7,200 bases of DNA from Saprospirales bacterium (GTDB lineage Bacteria; Bacteroidota; Bacteroidia; Chitinophagales; Saprospiraceae). How positions within the stretch are numbered: position 1 is the first letter of the stretch; every line of letters begins with the position of its first letter. The stretch covers positions 343-7,542 of the forward strand of contig DLXL01000465.1 of NCBI GenBank assembly GCA_003448025.1, read 5' to 3'. Shown here piece after piece: positions 1-6,502 of the stretch. Below the pieces are notes generated by a model. The model was not told the DNA's origin and did not search any database. It worked only from the letters and a program-made list of their open reading frames with translations. Position numbers and translations under genes: made by a program.

Positions 1-1399
1 GGTCAACGATGATTTCCAGGTGCAATTCACCCATACCTGAAATTACAGTTTGGTTGGTTTCCTCATCATAACGAACGCGGAAAGTTGGGTCTTCCTCAGC
101 GAGTTTGTTGAGGGCCATACCCAATTTGTCCAGGTCTTTTTGTGTCTTAGGTTCAACAGCAAGACCAATTACCGGTTCAGGGAAAACCATCGATTCGAGT
201 ACGATCGGGTGGTTCACATCGGAAAGGGTGTCGCCGGTGCGGATATCCTTGAAACCAACAGCAGCTGCGATATCACCTGCTTCAACAGAGTCGATCGGGT
301 TTTGCTTGTTAGCGTGCATTTGGTACAGACGGCTGATACGCTCTTTGTCGTTGGTCCGTGTATTCAATACGTAAGAACCTGCATCCAGTTTACCAGAGTA
401 AACGCGGATAAAGCAAAGGCGACCTACGAACGGATCGGTAGCAATTTTGAATGCCAATGCGGTGAATGGCTCGGTCACTGATGGCTTGCGCTCAACTTCA
501 GTCTCTGTTTTTGGATCAGTACCTTTTACGGCAGCGATATCAATCGGAGATGGAAGGAAATAGCAGGCAGCATCCAGACAAGCCTGTACGCCTTTGTTTT
601 TGAACGCAGAACCGCACATTACCGGCGTCATTTTCAGATCGCAAACGGCAGCACGAACGGCAGCGCGCATTTCTTCTACTGTAATGGTATCCGGATCATC
701 GAAGAACTTTTCCAGAAGTTGGTCATCGTAGGAAGCCACTTCTTCAATGAGTTGCTGGCGCAGTTCATGAACCGTCTCTTTCAGGTCGTCAGGAATTGGA
801 ACTTCCGTGTAGGTCATACCCTGGTCGTGTTCGTTCCAAACGATGGCTTTACCCGTTACGAGGTCTACCACACCTTTGAAGTTGTGCTCAGATCCGATTG
901 GAACCTGGAGTGGAATGGCATTAGCTCCCAGTTTGGCTTTCATGTCTTTTACCACCATCATAAAGTCGGAACCTGCGCGGTCCATTTTGTTTACGAAGCC
1001 AATACGTGGTACGCGGTAGTTATCGGCAAGACGCCAGTTGGTTTCAGACTGAGGTTCTACGCCGTCTACAGCGGAGAAAAGAAACACCAGACCGTCGAGT
1101 ACGCGCAAGGAGCGGTTCACCTCTACGGTGAAGTCTACGTGACCCGGGGTATCAATGATGTTGAAGTCGTATTTCTGTCCTTCAACCGTCCACTGGCATT
1201 TTGTAGCAGCAGAGGTGATGGTGATGCCACGCTCCTGCTCCTGTTCCATCCAGTCCATCGTAGCTGCACCTTCGTGCACTTCGCCGATTTTGTGGTTAAC
1301 ACCAGTGTAGAAGAGCGTGCGCTCGGTGAAAGTCGTTTTGCCCGCATCAATGTGGGCGGCGATACCAATATTCCGGGTAAACCGAAGGTCCGTTGCCAT
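1..1399 (-). CDS. fusA: Elongation factor G, N-terminal two thirds (runs off left edge)
   Basis: This is the ribosomal translocase GTPase, which moves tRNA and mRNA after peptide bond formation and splits ribosomes with RRF. Translating from the ATG at 1399-1397 gives an open frame of 466 full codons to the window edge; the family is about 700 residues, so part of domain III and all of domains IV-V are missing. All G motifs are visible: AHIDAGKTT (residues 15-23), RGITI (57-61), DTPGH (83-87), NKMD (137-140) and GSAF (263-266). Domain II follows ([18 protein letters not shown]) and the visible part ends in domain III with [13 protein letters not shown]. The start matches the usual family N-terminus ([10 protein letters not shown]). 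It is the third gene of an rpsL-rpsG-fusA order, but 276 bp separate it from rpsG, long for an operon. One oddity is Phe24 in KTTFTER, where EF-G normally has Thr. Identification is certain; co-transcription with rpsG is inferred. Confidence 0.97.
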   Translation of the reverse strand, partial: MATDLRFTRNIGIAAHIDAGKTTFTERTLFYTGVNHKIGEVHEGAATMDWMEQEQERGITITSAATKCQWTVEGQKYDFNIIDTPGHVDFTVEVNRSLRVLDGLVFLFSAVDGVEPQSETNWRLADNYRVPRIGFVNKMDRAGSDFMMVVKDMKAKLGANAIPLQVPIGSEHNFKGVVDLVTGKAIVWNEHDQGMTYTEVPIPDDLKETVHELRQQLIEEVASYDDQLLEKFFDDPDTITVEEMRAAVRAAVCDLKMTPVMCGSAFKNKGVQACLDAACYFLPSPIDIAAVKGTDPKTETEVERKPSVTEPFTALAFKIATDPFVGRLCFIRVYSGKLDAGSYVLNTRTNDKERISRLYQMHANKQNPIDSVEAGDIAAAVGFKDIRTGDTLSDVNHPIVLESMVFPEPVIGLAVEPKTQKDLDKLGMALNKLAEEDPTFRVRYDEETNQTVISGMGELHLEIIVD

Positions 1400-1547
1400 G
1401 ACTTTTTACTTTATTGAATGAGTGAAGAAATTTGAATAAGAATTTCGGGTTTAAACGTTCATTCAGAATAAAATGCCTGAATTGGGCTATTTTATGCTAT
1501 TTTTTTGAGTGTTAATTTTGTGTAAACCCGATGTAATGGGCGAAAAT

Positions 1548-1580
1548 TTTGAAAGTTAAATTTCAGATTCGACTTTCAAA
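1548..1580 (-). promoter_or_regulatory. Inverted repeat in the rpsG-fusA gap
   Basis: TTTGAAAGT (1548-1556) and ACTTTCAAA (1572-1580) are perfect reverse complements, a 9-bp A/T-rich stem with a 15-base loop. It lies downstream of the larger rpsG-fusA hairpin in the direction of transcription, in the untranslated stretch before fusA. It could be a fusA leader structure or an operator. No TAnnTTTG box is recognisable in this gap on the minus strand. Because the stem is A/T-rich it may be a chance palindrome. Confidence 0.35.
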
Positions 1581-1597
1581 TCCTCTAAAAACGCCGA

Positions 1598-1655
1598 TAC
1601 CGCCGAACATTACTTTTCCAAACACAAGGGAATGGAAGTGAAATGTTCGGCGGTA
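1598..1655 (-). terminator. Strong hairpin between rpsG and fusA, possible (partial) terminator or attenuator
   Basis: TACCGCCGAACATT (1598-1611) and AATGTTCGGCGGTA (1642-1655) are perfect 14-bp reverse complements. A further imperfect inner stem, TTTCCA with TGGAAG (1615-1620 and 1633-1638), lengthens the structure. On the minus strand it begins about 20 bases after the rpsG stop codon. Its base is followed by TCGGCG and then five Ts (complement of 1587-1591). No T run follows on the plus strand, so the orientation fits rpsG transcription. The seven-base gap before the short T run is unusual for a simple terminator. Partial termination, RNA stabilisation or processing between rpsG and fusA are all possible. 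The stem is directly visible; its role is inferred. Confidence 0.5.
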
Positions 1656-1675
1656 GAGCGTTAGGTTAGCCGAGC

Positions 1676-2146
1676 TTAACGTCCACGGAAGTGAGCGAAA
1701 GCACGGTTTGCTTCAGCCATTTTGTGTACGTCTTCGCGCTTTTTAACTGCGTTGCCTTCGCCTTTGGCAGCTGCCATGACTTCGGCTGCGAGTTTTTCGG
1801 CCATGCCTTTGCCGCTGCGGGCGCGGGCATATTTGATCATCCACTTGATACCGATAGATACCTTGCGGTTAGCAGGTAATTCAGTCGGGATCTGGAAAGT
1901 TGAACCACCTACACGGCGGCTGCGAACTTCCACTTGTGGCATAACGTTATTAAGTGCTTTTTTCCACACTTGCAGCTCGTCCTCGTTGGTGCGGTTTTTT
2001 ACGATATCCAGTGCATCGTAAAAAATGCTGAACGCAACGCTCTTCTTGCCGTCCCACATCAGGTTATTCACGAAACGAGTTACCATCGTATCGTTGTAAC
2101 GCGGATCGGCGGCCAATACTCGAGGTTTCGGTTTGTGCTTACGCAT
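1676..2146 (-). CDS. rpsG: 30S ribosomal protein S7
   Basis: S7 is the primary assembly protein of the 3' major domain of 16S rRNA; it forms part of the 30S head near the E site. The ORF is 156 residues, the normal family length. It shows the conserved N-terminus MRKHKPKPR, the helix [20 protein letters not shown] (15-34), and the RNA-contacting hairpin region [19 protein letters not shown] (69-87). The C-terminal stretch [22 protein letters not shown] (135-156) is also typical. The ATG at 2146-2144 gives the canonical start, and no purine-rich Shine-Dalgarno precedes it, as is usual in Bacteroidota. It lies 124 bp after rpsL and 276 bp before fusA in str-operon order. In Escherichia coli S7 represses its own operon by binding the rpsL-rpsG intercistronic RNA; the equivalent gap here is repeat-rich, but a regulatory link is only a hypothesis. 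Confidence 0.98.
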   Translation of the reverse strand: MRKHKPKPRVLAADPRYNDTMVTRFVNNLMWDGKKSVAFSIFYDALDIVKNRTNEDELQVWKKALNNVMPQVEVRSRRVGGSTFQIPTELPANRKVSIGIKWMIKYARARSGKGMAEKLAAEVMAAAKGEGNAVKKREDVHKMAEANRAFAHFRGR

Positions 2147-2159
2147 TGTATAATAAGGT

Positions 2160-2268
2160 GAATGTGTTGAATGAATGAATGTGAGGGAGTGCGAGAGAAT
2201 ATGCTGAATGTGAGAGACAAGTGCCCATAAATCACATTACCTATATTAACCACATTACCCACATTAAT
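2160..2268. repeat. Short tandem and inverted repeats in the rpsL-rpsG gap
   Basis: Almost the whole 124-bp gap is repetitive. Four consecutive 9-mers occupy 2233-2268: CACATTACC, TATATTAAC, CACATTACC and CACATTAAT. On the other side AATGTG occurs at 2161-2166, 2178-2183 and 2207-2212, with a GAATGTGAG copy at 2177 and again at 2206, and a TGAA run at about 2168-2179. AATGTG is the exact reverse complement of CACATT, so the left and right halves can pair in several registers, for example 2207-2212 with 2233-2238. The region is transcribed between rpsL and rpsG. It may be slippage-derived simple sequence, or a switchable RNA structure in front of rpsG. The repeats are seen directly; any function is inference. 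Confidence 0.7.
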
Positions 2269-2270
2269 AA

Positions 2271-2645
2271 TTATTTCTTCGGACGCTTGGTGCCGTATTT
2301 TGAACGGCTCTTGTTGCGTTTTTGCACACCGGCGGTATCAAGCGCGCCGCGTACGATGGTGTAACGTACACCGGGAAGGTCCTTTACACGACCGCCGCGT
2401 ACGAGTACGATAGAGTGCTCCTGCAGATTGTGGCCTTCGCCTGGGATGTAGCAGATTACCTCGATTCCGTTTACAAGGCGCACTTTGGCTACCTTACGGA
2501 GTGCGGAGTTCGGCTTCTTAGGCGTCGTGGTGTACACACGTGTGCATACGCCGCGCTTCTGCGGGCTGGAATTGAGCGCACGGCTCTTGCTCGCATACTC
2601 CACCTTTTCGCGGCTTTTCCGCACAAGTTGATTGATGGTTGGCAT
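2271..2645 (-). CDS. rpsL: 30S ribosomal protein S12
   Basis: S12 sits at the 30S decoding centre and controls tRNA selection accuracy. The 124-residue product has the normal length and all family hallmarks: [12 protein letters not shown] at the start, [18 protein letters not shown] (40-57), [20 protein letters not shown] (66-85) and [18 protein letters not shown] (86-103), ending in [12 protein letters not shown]. Lysines 43 and 44 in PKKPNS and Lys88 and Pro91 in VKDLPG are wild type at positions where streptomycin-resistance substitutions occur. Asp89 is the residue equivalent to the methylthiolated aspartate of Escherichia coli S12. The ATG at 2645-2643 matches the universal start; TAAGG lies just upstream, too close to be a standard Shine-Dalgarno. 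It is the first gene of the str group here, with a promoter-like element about 85-115 bases upstream of the start. Confidence 0.98.
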   Translation of the reverse strand: MPTINQLVRKSREKVEYASKSRALNSSPQKRGVCTRVYTTTPKKPNSALRKVAKVRLVNGIEVICYIPGEGHNLQEHSIVLVRGGRVKDLPGVRYTIVRGALDTAGVQKRNKSRSKYGTKRPKK

Positions 2646-2687
2646 ACCTTAGTTTTAGAAAATTGAATGTAACTCGTTCAAAATCAA

Positions 2688-2719
2688 TGAAAAAGGACGA
2701 TAAAAAGCACCCTTTTTCA
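2688..2719 (-). promoter_or_regulatory. Stem-loop in the predicted rpsL leader
   Basis: TGAAAAAGG (2688-2696) and CCTTTTTCA (2711-2719) form a perfect 9-bp stem with a 14-base loop. If the promoter at 2730-2761 is used, the stem lies close to the 5' end of the rpsL-rpsG-fusA mRNA. It could protect the 5' end or serve in autoregulation. It might instead belong to the 3' end of the preceding surface-protein transcript, though no U run directly follows it. Confidence 0.4.
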
Positions 2720-2729
2720 AAAGCGGAGG

Positions 2730-2761
2730 CAAAGGTAGCGCAATTTTGGGGTGATTTCCAA
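2730..2761 (-). promoter_or_regulatory. Bacteroidota-type promoter for the str operon
   Basis: On the minus strand TACCTTTG (complement of 2730-2737) matches the Bacteroidota primary sigma -7 consensus TAnnTTTG exactly. A TTG (complement of 2759-2761) lies 21 bases upstream, within the spacing usually described for the -33 element. Transcription would start around 2720-2727, giving a leader of roughly 75-80 bases before rpsL. The element lies just beyond the stop codon of the upstream surface-protein gene, in a 142-bp gap, as expected for an independent ribosomal-protein promoter. The motif is seen; its use is inferred. Confidence 0.6.
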
Positions 2762-2787
2762 GAAATTGTAAAAGTTTTTGACCTGTT

Positions 2788-5532
2788 TTACCGCAGCGCC
2801 GTTACATCCCCTTTATATTCCAGTTCAGCCCCATCTACAAATCTTACCAAAGCATACCAGGCAAATACCCCATCTACTTTTTCTCCTTTAGCAGTGCCAT
2901 CCCAACCCAGGTTAGGTTCATTCAAATCGAAGTTGGTGTTTTCATAAACCATACTTCCCCAGCGGTCGAAAATGCGTAAAAGCGTGATCTGCGATGCAGC
3001 CGGTCCGCCAAATCCAGTGAAATGGTCGTTCGGATAGGGTTTGTCCGGACCAAATATGTTCGGAAAGAACACCGGACGATCTTTTTTTACCTGAATTCGA
3101 ACGGTATCAAAGGCCATGCAGCCATCTTCATCCGTAATCTTTACTATATAGGTGATGTTATCAATGGCTGTTGCCAAAGGATCCGGCACATCCGTTTCAC
3201 TTAAACCGATTCCTGGCGTCCATTCAAAAGTTACCGGCCTGCCTAATGGGGCGGTAACCGTGGTCAGATCTACGGTAAACCCAAGATCCAGGGTGGTATC
3301 CTGCGGAACTGCCACTACAATCAATGCTGGTGGTTGATTGATGGTGGCAAAAACAGAGTCCTGGCAGCCAAAAGCATCTTTCACTTTTACCCAATAGTCG
3401 CCTGCCAGCAGGTTTTTCAAGGTGTCTGATGGGAAATATTGTATGCCATCCGGACTAAAGGTATACGGTGGCCTACCGCCCAGGCCCTCCACGCGGATCT
3501 CACCTTCCGGCGCGCCGTTGCATATCAGATCAAGTACATCGATCAGGTTGACCGCCACATCAGGTGGTTCGGTTATAAATACGCCACTGACTACCATACA
3601 TTCATTCCGGTCAGTAAGGGTTACGTCGTACTGTCCGGGTGCCAGGTTGCTGATGGTTTGTGTAACAGCGCCGTTTGACCACTGGTATTGATACAGCCCC
3701 ACGCCCCCGGAAGGAATGGCTTCTGCCATGCCATCGTTGGCGCCAAAGCAGGAAATATCAACGGTGTCTACCATCAGCTCCAATGGCAGGTTGTCTGTTA
3801 CGGTTACGGTAAAAGTGCCTTCACAAAGCACGGCATCAACGGCTAATATGGTATAGGTGCCGGCGGCAAAACCTCCCTGGGAATTGTTCGGGATAAACCC
3901 GTTGCCCCAGTTGAATTGCACCGGATTTTTGCCATTGGTTACATTCAGCGTGATTTCACCGTTGGAATCGCCGAAACACAAGGGCGGAGCTACAATAGCA
4001 TCGGCGGTCAGGATGCGTTCATCCACCTGTATGTCCAGTTCGGTTTCGCAATTATTAGCGTCTTTGATTACAAGATTAACCAGGCCCACGCCAAGATTAC
4101 TTAAGGTGCTACTATTCGTGAAAGGCCCATTGTTCCAGCTAAACTGATAAGGTGGTGTACCACTGGTAATATTGTTAATCACTACCTGTCCATTTGCCGT
4201 ACCGTTGCAATCAGGCGCTGCAATGACTGTATCAACTTCTACCTTGGGGAAAATGGTAACAGATTGAATATCCGTTACTTTACAGCCAAGGTCTGTTTCC
4301 AGCGTAAGTACTACTGGATTAACGCCCGGAAGGTTGAAGGCTACGGTATGCGGCCCTGGTCCGGTGGCGGTTTGCGGAGTAGCAAAAGCGCCAAAGCTCC
4401 AGTTCCAGCCGGTAATGGCGCCGATGGGAAAGGCAGAAGCGTCTACGACCTGCACATCAGTACCCAGGCATACTGCTGAAGGGATGGTTTCAAACTTGGC
4501 TTCGGGCCCAAGGAACTCACCAGTTCCGCCAAACTCTACCGAGAATCCATTACCTGTAGCGGAAAAGTTATTAACCACCAGCGCATAGGTTTCTCCCTGT
4601 ATCATATCCAGAGGTTTAAGCCAGGCATCATCACCGGGTTCCGAGCAACCTGCATCTTCGCTGATATCTTGGTCTCCATTGCGCATCCCGGTAGGACCCA
4701 GACAGGCTGTTGAGTTGATGCCCTGACTTTGCCCGGAAGCCATACATCGCTCCAAAATCTTGCCATTGCAATTCCCGATACCGTTGGGTAATCGATATAT
4801 GACAAAATCAAGGTCGTCCGGACCATTAAGTGGTGTGAGGGTCATGGTTAGTGTTCCGGATTGGGAACAGGTCCAGACAAACCAGGTAGAATTGGATTCA
4901 AAGATGCCTGGAACGCCATTGTTGAAACAGGCTGCATCCTGCATTTCGCCGTTATTGCTGCCGGCTCCGGTAACGTACTTTACCACAAATGGCGACTTAT
5001 CGCATAAGATAGAAGCTGAAGGACAATCTGAAGTGGGCTCAACCGGTGGATTGTAGTTGTTGATACAAATCTGGAATGAGCCGGTTTGCCCTCCTGCGCC
5101 TTGAACACGTATCAAATAGGTATAGCCTACGAAAAGCCCGCCTTTATATGCTTCCGCAATATTGGCATTACCTGCTGCAGCATCGCAAACAAGTTCGTTG
5201 ATGACTCCTCCACAGGTTCCGAAATAAAGTGTTACCTGTGGATCCTGCAGGGTTCCTCCAGGGGATTGAGCAGTAGCGCCCCGCACCGTGATGGTGATAT
5301 CTGTGGCCTGTGGTGTGTAGGTAAACCACACATCATTTTGAACAGATCCAAAACAACTGGGTACGCCATAGGCAGAGGGTGTTGCTCCCACATTGGTAAA
5401 GGCGTTAGCCGGGCTACAGTAGTTCAGTCCATTCGGCAATGCAATTGGGCTGGAACATTCATCATTGGTTGGTTGTGCATACGCTGTAACCGTGCAAAGC
5501 GTTAAAGCAAAAAACAGGAGCGTTTTTCTCAT
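2788..5532 (-). CDS. Secreted surface protein with PKD-like domain, SprB-type repeats and T9SS type B sorting domain
   Basis: A 914-residue exported protein. Residues 1-19 are a signal peptide (MRK, hydrophobic core, AYA cut site); cleavage would leave an N-terminal Gln, the common Bacteroidota pattern. Residues about 22-160 and 168-340 are two beta-rich regions starting with Asp-rich Cys motifs (NDECSSPIALP, SDCPSASILC). The second has the ESNSTWFVW and YALVVNNFSATGNGFSVEF signatures of large Bacteroidota surface proteins. Residues 344-429 are PKD-like (WNWSFG, then a Cys near the end). Residues 432-735 are four SprB-like repeats, and 737-816 a further Ig-like region (TYIVKITDEDGC). Residues 820-914 (FFPNIFGP, RIFDRWGSMVYE, LGWDGT, GVFAWYALVRF) are the gliding-motility-associated C-terminal domain that directs T9SS export. 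An adhesive or matrix role is inferred from architecture; no catalytic domain was recognised. The ATG at 5532-5530 is chosen because the signal peptide begins there. It stands alone, divergent from pssA. Confidence 0.9.
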   Translation of the reverse strand: MRKTLLFFALTLCTVTAYAQPTNDECSSPIALPNGLNYCSPANAFTNVGATPSAYGVPSCFGSVQNDVWFTYTPQATDITITVRGATAQSPGGTLQDPQVTLYFGTCGGVINELVCDAAAGNANIAEAYKGGLFVGYTYLIRVQGAGGQTGSFQICINNYNPPVEPTSDCPSASILCDKSPFVVKYVTGAGSNNGEMQDAACFNNGVPGIFESNSTWFVWTCSQSGTLTMTLTPLNGPDDLDFVIYRLPNGIGNCNGKILERCMASGQSQGINSTACLGPTGMRNGDQDISEDAGCSEPGDDAWLKPLDMIQGETYALVVNNFSATGNGFSVEFGGTGEFLGPEAKFETIPSAVCLGTDVQVVDASAFPIGAITGWNWSFGAFATPQTATGPGPHTVAFNLPGVNPVVLTLETDLGCKVTDIQSVTIFPKVEVDTVIAAPDCNGTANGQVVINNITSGTPPYQFSWNNGPFTNSSTLSNLGVGLVNLVIKDANNCETELDIQVDERILTADAIVAPPLCFGDSNGEITLNVTNGKNPVQFNWGNGFIPNNSQGGFAAGTYTILAVDAVLCEGTFTVTVTDNLPLELMVDTVDISCFGANDGMAEAIPSGGVGLYQYQWSNGAVTQTISNLAPGQYDVTLTDRNECMVVSGVFITEPPDVAVNLIDVLDLICNGAPEGEIRVEGLGGRPPYTFSPDGIQYFPSDTLKNLLAGDYWVKVKDAFGCQDSVFATINQPPALIVVAVPQDTTLDLGFTVDLTTVTAPLGRPVTFEWTPGIGLSETDVPDPLATAIDNITYIVKITDEDGCMAFDTVRIQVKKDRPVFFPNIFGPDKPYPNDHFTGFGGPAASQITLLRIFDRWGSMVYENTNFDLNEPNLGWDGTAKGEKVDGVFAWYALVRFVDGAELEYKGDVTALR
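3328..4239 (-). repeat. Four SprB-like protein repeats, about 76 residues each
   Basis: The repeats cover residues about 432-505, 506-581, 582-656 and 657-735 of the surface protein. Each begins with a Cys followed by a Gly/Asn-rich turn and a small-residue G-E/Q/A motif: CNGTANGQ, CFGDSNGE, CFGANDGM and CNGAPEGE. Each then has a PYxFSW-like strand, an L-x-x-G-x-Y/V strand, and a D-x-x-x-C near the end. The first cysteines are at residues 442, 519, 595 and 671, a period of 77, 76 and 76. The second cysteines are at 495, 570, 645 and 723, 50-53 residues later, which suggests one disulfide per repeat. The repeats are diverged in sequence, so they are old rather than recent duplications. Confidence 0.8.
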
Positions 5533-5579
5533 GGTTGTAATGATTTATCTGGGACGTCAGTCAAAACAGGGATAGGCAA

Positions 5580-5611
5580 AACAATAAGACGCAAAAACCC
5601 TGCTTATTGTT
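5580..5611. promoter_or_regulatory. Inverted repeat in the divergent intergenic region
   Basis: AACAATAAG (5580-5588) and CTTATTGTT (5603-5611) are perfect 9-bp reverse complements separated by 14 bases. They lie about 50-80 bases upstream of the surface-protein start. No T tract follows on either strand, so an intrinsic terminator is unlikely. Position and symmetry fit an operator or a leader stem for the minus-strand gene, but a chance A/T-rich palindrome is possible. No exact TAnnTTTG box for the surface-protein gene was found here. Confidence 0.4.
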
Positions 5612-5653
5612 GGATGCAGGATATGTCAAATATTTCTTAAGGTTCATTCATCC

Positions 5654-5708
5654 GGCTAATTCCCCTATATGCCGGAACCATCGGGTGCAAAATTGCCGCA
5701 AATTAGCC
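5654..5708. promoter_or_regulatory. Second, wider inverted repeat upstream of pssA
   Basis: GGCTAATT (5654-5661) and AATTAGCC (5701-5708) are exact reverse complements 39 bases apart. A smaller overlapping stem, TCCGGC with GCCGGA (5651-5656 and 5671-5676), shares the left arm. The right arm ends five bases before the putative -33 element of pssA, so a regulator bound here could affect pssA. This is a modest signal given the length searched. Confidence 0.25.
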
Positions 5709-5712
5709 AATA

Positions 5713-5740
5713 TTGCTTCCAAAGAGATTCACTACTTTTG
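5713..5740 (+). promoter_or_regulatory. Bacteroidota-type promoter immediately upstream of pssA
   Basis: TACTTTTG at 5733-5740 matches the -7 consensus TAnnTTTG exactly, with TTG at 5713-5715 separated from it by 17 bases. Transcription would start about 4-7 bases after the box, at or just before the ATG at 5747, so the mRNA could be leaderless or nearly so. The element also argues against the longer in-frame start at 5669, which would place the promoter inside the coding region. The motif is seen; the start site is inferred. Confidence 0.6.
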
Positions 5741-5746
5741 CGCCTG

Positions 5747-6463
5747 ATGAAACATCTCCCTAATGCACTCACATTGGCTAATCTGTTTTGCGGATGTTGT
5801 GCAATCCTCTATATCCTATACTGGCAGCCGGAAACGGCCGCGCTGTTTTCAGCCGGTTCTTTTGTATTCGACTATCTGGATGGTATGGTTGCAAGGGCGC
5901 TTAAAGTGAGTTCTCCGCTGGGCAAAGAATTGGATTCATTGGCTGATGTGGTTAGTTTTGGTGTTGTGCCAGGCGCAATGCTGTATCAACAGTTGGCCAT
6001 ACCTGTAATGGAGTTGTCGGGGGGAGATGTATCTGCTGTACAGTGGCAAGCTTTACCGGCATTTATACTTACGGCCTTTTCAGCCTTTCGATTGGGGAAG
6101 TTTAATCTGGATACGCGGCAGACCAGCTATTTTTTAGGGCTAAGCACACCGGCATGTACTGTTTTTGTGCTGGGGTTGTCATTGGGGGTATACCACAACC
6201 GTTTTGACTTAGCGTCCATGCTCACCAATCCCTGGTTCATCTATGGACTTATTGGTACTTTATCGTGGTTATTGGTGAGGGAAATACCCATGGTTGGGAT
6301 GAAAATCAAGCGTTTTGATTGGAAGAGTAATGGGTTAAATCTGATTTTTGTGGGGGTATTGGCCATCCTTGTTTTTGTGATAAAGGAACTGGCTTTATCG
6401 GCGATCGTTGTTTGTTACATGCTGCTGTCTGTCCTTCAAAAAAAGAAAATTCTGGAAGGGTAG
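5747..6463 (+). CDS. pssA: CDP-alcohol phosphatidyltransferase, probable CDP-diacylglycerol-serine O-phosphatidyltransferase
   Basis: An integral membrane enzyme that joins CDP-diacylglycerol and L-serine to make phosphatidylserine, the precursor of phosphatidylethanolamine. The full CDP-alcohol phosphotransferase motif D-x2-DG-x2-AR-x8-G-x3-D-x3-D is present, with Asp42, Asp45, Gly46, Ala49, Arg50, Gly59, Asp63 and Asp67. The start NALTLANLFCGC and the segment FRLGKFNLDTRQTSYFLGLSTPA (114-136) are typical of the type II PssA subfamily rather than PgsA. Several hydrophobic segments follow (about 8-25, 31-43, 102-114, 135-150, 163-178, 197-212 and 216-230), and the tail is basic (QKKKILEG). 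At 238 residues it is of usual length. I chose the ATG at 5747 because family homology begins there and a promoter box ends 7 bases earlier; an upstream ATG at 5669 would add 26 unrelated residues. The serine specificity is inferred from sequence class. Confidence 0.9.
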   Translation: MKHLPNALTLANLFCGCCAILYILYWQPETAALFSAGSFVFDYLDGMVARALKVSSPLGKELDSLADVVSFGVVPGAMLYQQLAIPVMELSGGDVSAVQWQALPAFILTAFSAFRLGKFNLDTRQTSYFLGLSTPACTVFVLGLSLGVYHNRFDLASMLTNPWFIYGLIGTLSWLLVREIPMVGMKIKRFDWKSNGLNLIFVGVLAILVFVIKELALSAIVVCYMLLSVLQKKKILEG

Positions 6464-6502
6464 GAGGGCGTTCCTTTTACCATCCAAACATTATAAAATA
6501 AT

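Noticed and set aside
719..1417. 232-codon open frame on the plus strand
   Set aside because: It is the antisense shadow of fusA, whose minus-strand frame encodes intact EF-G motifs throughout.
2080..2262. 60-codon minus-strand frame overlapping rpsG and its upstream gap
   Set aside because: It is out of frame with rpsG, and much of it is translated simple repeat (His/Ile-rich), so it is not a plausible gene.
2160..2268. Possible CRISPR-like array
   Set aside because: The repeat units are only 6-9 bp with no regular unique spacers, and the region lies inside a ribosomal protein operon.
2639..2947. 102-codon plus-strand frame spanning the rpsL upstream gap
   Set aside because: It overlaps the rpsL start, its promoter and the 3' end of the surface-protein gene on the other strand, and its sequence resembles no known family.
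5580..5611. Intrinsic terminator between the divergent genes
   Set aside because: The stem is A/T-rich and has no T run on either side, and both flanking genes point away from it.
5669..5746. 26-residue N-terminal extension of pssA from the ATG at 5669
   Set aside because: The extra residues do not resemble the family's start, and the stretch contains an exact TAnnTTTG promoter box ending 7 bases before the ATG at 5747.
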